In this document: positions 1 to 6,265 of the stretch, piece after piece
How the letters are laid out: each line of letters begins with the position of its first letter
Position numbering within the stretch: the stretch's first letter is position 1
Assembly: GCA_002254385.1 (NCBI GenBank)
Contig: NJDO01000016.1
Coordinates: 1-35,930, forward strand
Length of the DNA: 35,930 bases
Direction: 5' to 3'
Source: Thermoplasmatales archaeon ex4484_6
Lineage (GTDB): Archaea > Thermoplasmatota > Penumbrarchaeia > Penumbrarchaeales > Penumbrarchaeaceae
Translations under genes and position numbers: made by a program
The notes under the pieces: generated by a model
What the model was told of the DNA's origin: nothing
The model's input: the letters and a program-made list of their open reading frames with translations, nothing else
The model's database searches: none

Positions 1-29
1 AGGACAGGGGATTTGTTGTAAGTTCCCGC

Positions 30-52
30 CATATAAATACTTTTTTTAAAGC
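30..52 (-). promoter_or_regulatory. AT-rich element at left edge, possible promoter
   Basis: An A/T-rich block follows the stop of the ThiI-like gene. Read on the minus strand it holds a run of A and then a TATA-box-like TATTTATATGG, which would start a transcript near base 10 and so serve a gene beyond the left edge. Read on the plus strand the seven T could act as an archaeal U-tract terminator. Both readings are inference. Confidence 0.3.
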
Positions 53-72
53 TTTCGGTACGCTGGACAATA

Positions 73-1005
73 TCACGATTCAAGCCTTCGGAGCCATTGT
101 TCGACCTCCCCGAGGTCCATGACTGCCGTGGGTTGGAGGACGGAAACGGGAGCTCCTGTCCGATGGGGGATCGGCATCTTCCCGATGTCCTCCAGCCTTC
201 CGGGCCATACCACTGCGAATGAGGATGTCTTGCCGCATGCGTCCGCAAGGGCCTCCCGAACATCAATCCCCTCTTCCAGAACGAAGGGGTCCCTATCCCC
301 TTCCCTGAAGAGGGACAGGTAAGGCCTCCATTCATCGAGAGCTTCCCTTGACGATGCGGGAATGACCCTGCACCCCCTTCGCTCGAGCATGCTCTTGGAA
401 AGCCTGGCCCTCTTGATCGTTTCCTCCCTCTCCATTCCCAGTTCGGAAAATGCTGGAAGAAAGAGGAGGACCTTCCCCTGGGATGATCTCGGCATTCCCC
501 CGATCCCGGGGACCCTCCCGGTGAAAAGGTAGGCCCATCTGCCTCTGATCTCCACCTCGAACCAGATATCCGGGTCCGTGAGGTCCACCCTCACCTTCGA
601 ATCATCGAGATGGGCGCATACGGCATCACCTCCCCTTACCGCCACATCCCTGCTGGAATAGGGGGTGTTCCCGGTCCTTCTGACCTTTATGCCGAAAGAC
701 ATGCCCTCCTTCAATCTGTCCCTTGCGAAGAGGGACATCCCTTCCATCAGGGCATCCATCTCCGATGGCACCTTCTCAACATGGGATAGCGAATGGATCC
801 CCGGCAGCCGCCTTAGAACCTCCATGGCACCATTCACATCATCGCACTCGACGAAGATCCTTCCCCTCTCTGTGGATATGACGTGCTCCAGCCTTTTCCG
901 GGAAAGCGCCTCCTCCATGTGGTCTATCAGCTGCCTCTGGAACCTGGACCTGACCTTCTCGCTCTTGAGGCCCATCTCACCATATCTCACAAGGATCGTA
1001 CCCAT
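73..1005 (-). CDS. ThiI-like THUMP protein lacking the PP-loop
   Basis: This 310-residue protein starts like ThiI, the tRNA 4-thiouridine synthetase: the N-terminal ferredoxin-like stretch VRYGEMGLKS is followed by a THUMP domain (about residues 60-165) ending in the typical VDLTDPD and EIRGRWAYLFTGRVPGIGG segments. In active ThiI the next strand carries the ATP-pyrophosphatase loop SGGxDS. Here that position reads VLLFLPAFSELG, with no glycine-rich loop, and the catalytic cysteine region is also not recognisable. The tail APVSVLQPTAVMDLGEVEQW still resembles the end of the ThiI PP-loop fold, so the domain seems kept but disarmed. The start at 1005 is chosen because it overlaps the upstream amrS stop as TGATG; a longer reading frame would run deep into amrS. 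A tRNA-binding role without sulfur transfer is inference. Canonical archaeal ThiI is somewhat longer. Confidence 0.8.
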   Translation of the reverse strand: MGTILVRYGEMGLKSEKVRSRFQRQLIDHMEEALSRKRLEHVISTERGRIFVECDDVNGAMEVLRRLPGIHSLSHVEKVPSEMDALMEGMSLFARDRLKEGMSFGIKVRRTGNTPYSSRDVAVRGGDAVCAHLDDSKVRVDLTDPDIWFEVEIRGRWAYLFTGRVPGIGGMPRSSQGKVLLFLPAFSELGMEREETIKRARLSKSMLERRGCRVIPASSREALDEWRPYLSLFREGDRDPFVLEEGIDVREALADACGKTSSFAVVWPGRLEDIGKMPIPHRTGAPVSVLQPTAVMDLGEVEQWLRRLES

Positions 1006-2024
1006 CAGGTCCACTTCCCGTATATCTTCCGTCCGCACCAGCGGCATTTTCCATTCTTCACATAGGATGTTGCCGAGAACCATCCCCTCTTTATGACCGT
1101 TTTCCCGCATCCGGGACAGATTGTATCGTTGAACTCCTTTCCCGCGACATTCCCTATGAATACATGGTTCATGCCTCCCTCCCTTGCCTTTTCCCTTATG
1201 CTGACAAGGGTGGAAACCGGTGTCGAGGGAACGTCCAGCATCAGATGATCCGGATGGAAGCGGTTGAAATGGACCGGAACGTCGGGAGAGACCTTCTCGA
1301 CCATGAATCGCACGAACCCCTCTATCTGTTCATCATCATCATTGTAGCCAGGTATCACCAGATAGGCTATCTCGATGTGAACACCCATCTCGAATGCCGT
1401 CCTGACGTTGTCCAGAACCGGTTGAAGGCGGCCACCCGCTATCTGACTGTAGAACTCCTCGGTGAAGCCCTTGACATCGATGTTGGCGCCATCGGTATGT
1501 TCCATCAGCTCCCTCCAAGGGCCCTTCTCCAGATAACCGTTGGTCACCAGGACCACATTTGAGCCTTTCTTCCTCAGTGCCGGAGCAGCCTCCATGATGT
1601 ACTCGAAATTGATGCTCGGTTCATTATAGGTAAAGGCGACTCCGATGGAGCCGTCCCTTGACGACATCCCGAGGAGGTCCTTCACCGGAAGAAAATTTTC
1701 GTCCAGACCATCGGGGGATGCCCTTGCGAGGGACCAATTCTGGCAGTGCCTGCACCTGAGATTGCAGCCGACCGAACCCAGGGAGAGGATGCTGCTCCCC
1801 GGAAGGAAATGATTCAGCGGTTTCTTCTCTATGGGGTCCATATGGACAGCGGGGTATATCCCGTAACCGATCGCCCCAAGTTCTCCACCCACGTTCTTTC
1901 TGACCCCGCATATCCCGACGCCTCCTTCCGGGATGGAGCAGTGATGGGGACATAGACCGCATTCCACATAATTTCCCTTCTTCGCAGACCAGTGGGATGC
2001 GGTATGCATCTCATTCATGCACAT
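1005..2024 (-). CDS. amrS: AmmeMemoRadiSam system radical SAM enzyme AmrS
   Basis: A radical SAM protein of 339 residues with the CxxxCxxC cluster motif at C87-C91-C94 (GCNLRCRHCQNW). It also has the family's N-terminal cysteine set CGLCPHHC (C22, C25, C29, with C39) and a C-terminal zinc-ribbon-like pair (CPGCG and CRWCG). The IEKKPLNHFLPGS and TYNEPSINFEYI stretches are typical of the AmrS/PflA-like group. The family is named for co-occurrence with MEMO1 and AMMECR1 proteins; its substrate is not firmly established, and neither partner is in this window. It is the third gene of a minus-strand operon, 34 bases after the DUF72 gene, and its stop overlaps the ThiI-like start (TGATG), so the two are probably translationally coupled. 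In-frame starts at 2018 and 2009 are possible alternatives. Confidence 0.88.
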   Translation of the reverse strand: MCMNEMHTASHWSAKKGNYVECGLCPHHCSIPEGGVGICGVRKNVGGELGAIGYGIYPAVHMDPIEKKPLNHFLPGSSILSLGSVGCNLRCRHCQNWSLARASPDGLDENFLPVKDLLGMSSRDGSIGVAFTYNEPSINFEYIMEAAPALRKKGSNVVLVTNGYLEKGPWRELMEHTDGANIDVKGFTEEFYSQIAGGRLQPVLDNVRTAFEMGVHIEIAYLVIPGYNDDDEQIEGFVRFMVEKVSPDVPVHFNRFHPDHLMLDVPSTPVSTLVSIREKAREGGMNHVFIGNVAGKEFNDTICPGCGKTVIKRGWFSATSYVKNGKCRWCGRKIYGKWT

Positions 2025-2058
2025 GGATTGGTAAGGAGACGGATAAGACTTCCGATTC

Positions 2059-2815
2059 TCAATAAAAACCGTCCAGGGAACCTGTGGTTCTGCCGAGACC
2101 GAGAAGCTCCATCAGCATCAGGGCGTTCCTCGGTGCCTGACCCCGGGGATGGTTGTTGAAGAAGACCCTCGTCTCCCTGTCAACCCGGGAGGACATTACA
2201 AGGAGGTCGTCCTTCCTCCCGATCAATTCTTCCCTGGTGTAGAGATAGTCGTATCTTGCCGGGGACGGGGGCTCACCACCCTTGAACCATGCCTCCCTGT
2301 TGCGCCCGTGGAACCTCACATAATTGTGCCGGGATGTATCCGCATACATCCACGGAAATGACGGGCCGTCAACCGTTACGAGTGCGGTTCCGTGCGCTCT
2401 AAGTATATCAACAGCTTCCGGCAGCAGAGCCGACCTCTCGTCAAGCCAGGATGAGTTCCTGAATTCAACTGCGGCCTCCCCCGGCCGTTCGGCCATCATC
2501 GCGCATACGTCCACCAGCCTCTGCTTTCCCAGGGCATATTCCGGAAGAGGGACCTTCGGTTCGCTCTTCATGCGGTACTTGATATCTCCCCTGAAGGTGA
2601 AATAGGGAGATTCCATCGAACCTGGAGGCCTCTTTTATCCATCCCTCGACCATCGATCTGCCGGGAATGTCGTAGAATGTTGTGTTGATCTCCACCGTAT
2701 CGAAATGTGTGAAATACCGGGAAAGGAACCTGCTGCTCCTCTGCCCCTTGGGGTAGAAATTACCCACCCAGTCCCTGTAGGACCATCCGCTGTTGCCAAT
2801 CTTGATGCCGGACAT
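2059..2815 (-). pseudogene. DUF72 family protein, interrupted by a frameshift
   Basis: Two overlapping frames together make one DUF72 (YecE-like) protein of about 250 residues, the usual family length. The first frame, from the ATG at 2815, gives the family N-terminus KIGNSGWSYRDW and the hallmark FDTVEINTTFYDIP. The second, read from about 2616 to the stop at 2059, supplies the rest, including FRNSSWLDE, the YVRFHGRN motif and the FFNNHPRGQAPRNA ending. The frames join around 2610-2620 if one base is removed, so the DNA carries one extra base relative to an intact gene. A GGAGGGG ribosome site precedes the 2815 start. The biochemical role of DUF72 is unknown. The gene lies 19 bases after the zinc-ribbon gene. 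Both halves are well conserved, which argues for a recent mutation or an assembly indel rather than old decay. Confidence 0.85.
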
Positions 2816-2834
2816 GGTCCCCTCCGGGAACGTA

Positions 2835-3188
2835 TCACTCCAGCTTTCCCTTCTTTCCGCAGCTGGGGCATTTTATTTCGAGAGGTCTCTTCTCCGAGGT
2901 GACCGGGATCTGCGCACCGCATTTGGGACAGGGGACGTATCCGAGCACTTTCTCTTCCAGCTCGAGGTTATCCTCCGGTAGCTCGTATACAGCCGCCGAA
3001 CCGTCGTGAAAGACCTCTTCGGGCTGTTCCATGCCAACGGTCTTCTCGTCTCCAAGGTGAAGGAACTCGCCTGAGGGTCGGTACACGGGACCCTGTATGC
3101 CCTCCATCTCCTTTTCATTGAATACAACGGGGAAGAACCTGAATTCGAAGTCGGGGAAGTAATCGACCTTTTTCTTCTGCTCTGCCAT
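2835..3188 (-). CDS. Small zinc-ribbon protein, first gene of operon
   Basis: A 117-residue soluble protein of unknown function. The N-terminal 80 residues are acidic, with the aromatic stretch FPDFEFRFFPVVF and no recognised fold. The C-terminus is a compact zinc ribbon with C87xxC90 and C107xxC110 (CPKCG and CPSCG). The start at 3188 is preferred over an upstream in-frame ATG because GGGGTGATGAT lies directly before it and a TATA box sits at 3240-3247, leaving a leader of about 28 bases. It opens the operon with the DUF72 gene, amrS and the ThiI-like gene. Function cannot be named from sequence; a nucleic-acid or partner-protein binding ribbon is plausible. Confidence 0.75.
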   Translation of the reverse strand: MAEQKKKVDYFPDFEFRFFPVVFNEKEMEGIQGPVYRPSGEFLHLGDEKTVGMEQPEEVFHDGSAAVYELPEDNLELEEKVLGYVPCPKCGAQIPVTSEKRPLEIKCPSCGKKGKLE

Positions 3189-3239
3189 ATCATCACCCCG
3201 GGGATCACCCCTCACCGGATTACTGCAATGGGCAACAGA

Positions 3240-3247
3240 TATAAAAT
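3240..3247 (-). promoter_or_regulatory. TATA box of the zinc-ribbon/DUF72/amrS/thiI-like operon
   Basis: TTTTATAT on the minus strand places transcription start near 3216, with a leader of about 28 bases that carries GGTGAT just before the ATG at 3188. No comparably good box was noticed inside the four genes downstream, so this probably drives the whole operon. Confidence 0.6.
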
Positions 3248-3335
3248 AACGTTGCAGAGAGGGCCATCGTCCTCTGCAGCTGTCCAAATGCCCGTATTCG
3301 GTAGATTATCAATGATGAGAATGGTATATCTCTAC

Positions 3336-3342
3336 TTTATAA
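3336..3342 (+). promoter_or_regulatory. TATA box of the V4R-like gene, leaderless start
   Basis: TTTATAA is centred about 26 bases before the GTG/ATG start at 3365/3368. The predicted transcript would therefore begin at or next to the start codon, a leaderless arrangement common in archaea. Confidence 0.6.
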
Positions 3343-3364
3343 CAGGGAAGGATCATGGAATATC

Positions 3365-4222
3365 GTGATGGAAATCGGGGGCACCTTCGGCGTGAAAGGT
3401 CTCAAGGAGGTCAACTACCTGACCCTTGATTGTCATTCTCTGATTCATGAGGAGTCATCACCCGGAAGCGTTGAGAATATCATATCCGCACATACATCCC
3501 TCGAGATAGAGGGAATTCGAGGAGAGCTCGATTTGGAGGTGGAAAAGGTTGGATCCGTCATATCGGCCGCGAGGACCTACAGGGCCGTTCTGGAATCGCT
3601 TCTTGAGGAGGAAGGGGTCGGGATAAGGATCGAGAAATATGGATCGGACCGGATGAACCTGACGGTTTCGGATTGTGATTTCGGGGGAGCTTGTCCGAAG
3701 GCCAGAGGCTGTTTCTGTCTGAGAGGTGAATACATCGGTCATGCCGTGTCGGAGCTTTCGGGATGCAAACTCTCATCGGTGAAGCCCGTATATTTCGATG
3801 ACGGTGTGTGCCATCTGACCATTCACATAGAACCCGCTCCAGATAAGGAATGGAAAACGTCATCAACATCCATTGATCATCTCCCGGCTGACCTTGAAGC
3901 GTCCCTTCGATCTCTCCCGGCATGGAGGAAGAGGAAGTTCCAGATGAGGCATTACACAAGGGGGACCCTGAAGGCAGCTCGAGATGTTCTTCCCCGAAGG
4001 GAATTCGAAACTTTCATCCGTATGTTCAATATACAACTAAAGGAGGCTGTCAGAAACAGCACCCCGGTTCAGAAGAGGGGAGGGGATGTGCTGATCAAAG
4101 GCATCTCTGCCGCAAATCAATCTGGTGGCGGGAATGGAAGTATCATCTCATGTCCGAAATGCGGTTCCTTTATCAATCTGGATAAGGGCAGGTCCTGCTT
4201 CAGATGCGGGTACAGGTTCTGA
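3365..4222 (+). CDS. V4R-like protein with C-terminal zinc ribbon
   Basis: A 285-residue soluble protein. The middle (about residues 90-160) has a cysteine-rich segment, CDFGGACPKARGCFCLRGEY, then a stretch ending in DGVCHLTIHIEP. The spacing resembles the V4R (4-vinyl reductase) ligand-binding domain, where a cysteine pair near a glycine-rich helix is followed by a final cysteine in a beta strand. This match is by eye and uncertain. The last 25 residues form a zinc ribbon (CPKCG and CFRCG). The start is a GTG immediately followed by ATG (3365 or 3368); the TATA box at 3336-3342 would give a leaderless transcript. It is divergent from the amrS operon. A small-molecule or redox-sensing role is inference only. 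Confidence 0.65.
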   Translation: MMEIGGTFGVKGLKEVNYLTLDCHSLIHEESSPGSVENIISAHTSLEIEGIRGELDLEVEKVGSVISAARTYRAVLESLLEEEGVGIRIEKYGSDRMNLTVSDCDFGGACPKARGCFCLRGEYIGHAVSELSGCKLSSVKPVYFDDGVCHLTIHIEPAPDKEWKTSSTSIDHLPADLEASLRSLPAWRKRKFQMRHYTRGTLKAARDVLPRREFETFIRMFNIQLKEAVRNSTPVQKRGGDVLIKGISAANQSGGGNGSIISCPKCGSFINLDKGRSCFRCGYRF

Positions 4223-4259
4223 TTCCGGGGAAAGGATGATATCCCATACCGGGAACAGC

Positions 4260-4267
4260 TTTTTAGA
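4260..4267 (+). promoter_or_regulatory. Weak TATA-like box before the membrane zinc-ribbon gene
   Basis: TTTTTAGA lies about 26 bases before the ATG at 4289, which would again make the transcript leaderless. The box is weaker than the one at 3336. Confidence 0.35.
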
Positions 4268-4288
4268 GCGTGTCACTCATTTCCCATC

Positions 4289-4693
4289 ATGATGCGCGCC
4301 TCCAGAATGACGGCCCGGGCCGCGGCTTCCATCTCGTTCGGTATGGGGTCCTTCATTCTGATGGCGGACCTGACCGCATCCGTCCTCAGACACGGGGATG
4401 AGGGCGGGACCGTTTTCGACATGGGGTTCCCATCCCTGCTCGGATGGGCTGGCCTCGTCCTATGGGTAATCGGGATCCTCTTTCTGGTCCTGCATCGAAG
4501 GAGAAACGGGCGCAGCGAGACCGGCGGTGTCCGTCCCGTTTTCATCAGGAATGGGGATACATTCACCTGTCCCAGCTGCGGAAGGAAACACGACATCTCG
4601 AAGGTGGACTTCCATGAAAGGTATACATGCGGGTGCGGCCGGGTATATGATATCTATCCGGAGGCAGAGGGGGAGAAAGATATCCCTCCCTGA
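4289..4693 (+). CDS. Membrane protein with cytoplasmic-type zinc ribbon
   Basis: A 134-residue protein of unknown function. Two hydrophobic segments are visible, a short one near residues 10-28 and a clear one near residues 48-68 (LLGWAGLVLWVIGILFLVL) followed by the positive stop RRRNGR, which places the C-terminus inside. That tail carries a zinc ribbon (CPSCG, then CGCGR). An alternative ATG lies at 4292. It is the third gene in a row from the left whose product has a ribbon-type C-terminus. Its last 40 bases overlap the convergent nnr gene, so the ends of the two are likely to influence each other's transcripts. Confidence 0.6.
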   Translation: MMRASRMTARAAASISFGMGSFILMADLTASVLRHGDEGGTVFDMGFPSLLGWAGLVLWVIGILFLVLHRRRNGRSETGGVRPVFIRNGDTFTCPSCGRKHDISKVDFHERYTCGCGRVYDIYPEAEGEKDIPP

Positions 4694-6261
4694 AGTATCC
4701 GTGATATCCTTTCAAGAAGGGAAGATGCACTCAGGGAGGTGCCGAGCTCCTCCCTGGCCAGCTCTCCGCATCTCCCGTTGATGTAGGCCGAAACGCAGGC
4801 GGAATCGAACGACGACATGCCCCTGGCCATCATTCCGGCGCACAGGCCGGAGAGCACATCGCCGGTGCCTCCCACGCTCATCTCCGGTACACCGGTCCTG
4901 TTGTATCTTGTCAACAGGCCATCCCTCCGTATGTGATCGGAGAGGGAATGCTCCGGGGAGGGGGAGGCGATCATGTCCAACGGCCCCTTCACCAGAATAT
5001 CGCATCCCGTCCTCTCTATCAGTGCTCTTACAGCAGCCATTGCCTCGTCCGACCACTGCATACATCCCTCGATCTCGATAAGCGGATGCAGGAGGACTTC
5101 GGGGTCATATTCGATCCCTGCCCCGTCCAGAAGCGTCCTGAGTTCTCCCCTGTGCGGTGTGAGAAGTATGCATCCCTCGCCTCTCACGGACCCCTGCATC
5201 AGCGGTGATATGGCCTTCAGACCGTCGGCATCGACCACCACGTCGAGCCCCCTCTCTCCGCACGATATGAACAGCTTCCGGAGGAATTCCACGGTCTCAT
5301 CGCTTCTTCCGGTCCCGGGTCCCATCAGGACCGCATCCGCCCATTCGAGTTCGGCATCCATATCGTCGATAACCCCCGGGTCCAGCTGGAACGGGTCCTC
5401 CGTATCCAGCCGGGAAACGATGAGGTCGGGGGATGCGGAGGCGACAACCTCCCATATTCCCCGGGGTACGCATACCCTGACCAGATCCACCCCCATTTTC
5501 ACGGCTGCAAGGGAGGCAAGAATGACAGCTCCGGTGAAAGGGCCGCCCCCGACGATAAGCAGCTTTCCTCCCTCGCCCTTGTGGGTTTCCGGCCCCTTCA
5601 CGGGGATCCTCCGAAGGTCCCCTCTTCCAACATAAAGGGACGCTTCCCTCGGTATACCTATCTCCGCGATCTCCAACTCACCGCATTCGGGACGCGGGGT
5701 GCCGTCGACCACCATGCTGTCCTTGACATCGTGAAAGGTCACCGTCCTCCGTGCGTTCACGTGAACGGGGGTGCCCACTCCGGTGGGAATATCGATGGAG
5801 ATCACCGGACGTCCGGATGCGTTCATCATCTCGACGGCATCCCTGTAAACGCCCCTCGGCTCCCCACTGGCACCCGAACCCAGCAGGCCGTCCACTATGA
5901 TCTCCGCACTTTCAAAGGTCCTCTCGAGATCCTCCTTTTCCATGGACTCCATGACAAGGACCCGTACATTCACGGGGAGCGAATGGAACGCCTTTCTTGC
6001 GATCGTGCTCCTTATCCTTGCCGGCTCCCTTGCAAGCAGTACCGATACCGGGTGCCCGCCCTCGCTCAGATGCCTTGCGGCCACGAGGCCGTCGCCCCCG
6101 TTGTTACCCGTTCCCAGGACGAAAAGGACGCTCCCGCCGGAATGCTCCCTCGATATGATCTCCGCAAGTGCCCTGCCTGCATTCCCCATAAGAACGGATG
6201 GCGGGACCCCGCATTCTCCGGAATTGATATCGAGTATGGACACGTCCTTCGGTGATATCAT
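4654..6261 (-). CDS. nnr: Bifunctional NAD(P)HX epimerase / ADP-dependent dehydratase
   Basis: This enzyme repairs NADH and NADPH that have become hydrated. The N-terminal YjeF_N domain (about residues 1-205) interconverts the R and S hydrates and has the signature GTGNNGGDG at residues 50-58. The C-terminal ribokinase-like domain (about 215-530) removes water from the S form using ADP; it has GGGPFTGAVILASLAA, the GPGTGR loop and the late GTGDVLSG motif. The length of 535 residues fits the fused bacterial/archaeal form. The start at 6261 is preferred because it lies 4 bases after the stop of the upstream gene; the longer frame begins inside that gene and has a low-quality Arg-rich start. It is the second gene of an operon with the membrane-anchored protein, which has no obvious functional link. 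Confidence 0.93.
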   Translation of the reverse strand: MISPKDVSILDINSGECGVPPSVLMGNAGRALAEIISREHSGGSVLFVLGTGNNGGDGLVAARHLSEGGHPVSVLLAREPARIRSTIARKAFHSLPVNVRVLVMESMEKEDLERTFESAEIIVDGLLGSGASGEPRGVYRDAVEMMNASGRPVISIDIPTGVGTPVHVNARRTVTFHDVKDSMVVDGTPRPECGELEIAEIGIPREASLYVGRGDLRRIPVKGPETHKGEGGKLLIVGGGPFTGAVILASLAAVKMGVDLVRVCVPRGIWEVVASASPDLIVSRLDTEDPFQLDPGVIDDMDAELEWADAVLMGPGTGRSDETVEFLRKLFISCGERGLDVVVDADGLKAISPLMQGSVRGEGCILLTPHRGELRTLLDGAGIEYDPEVLLHPLIEIEGCMQWSDEAMAAVRALIERTGCDILVKGPLDMIASPSPEHSLSDHIRRDGLLTRYNRTGVPEMSVGGTGDVLSGLCAGMMARGMSSFDSACVSAYINGRCGELAREELGTSLSASSLLERISRILQGGISFSPSASG

Positions 6262-6265
6262 CTTA

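Noticed and set aside
4973..6255. Long plus-strand open frames opposite nnr
   Set aside because: They are antisense shadows rich in Ser, Pro and Arg with no motif; nnr is unmistakable on the other strand.
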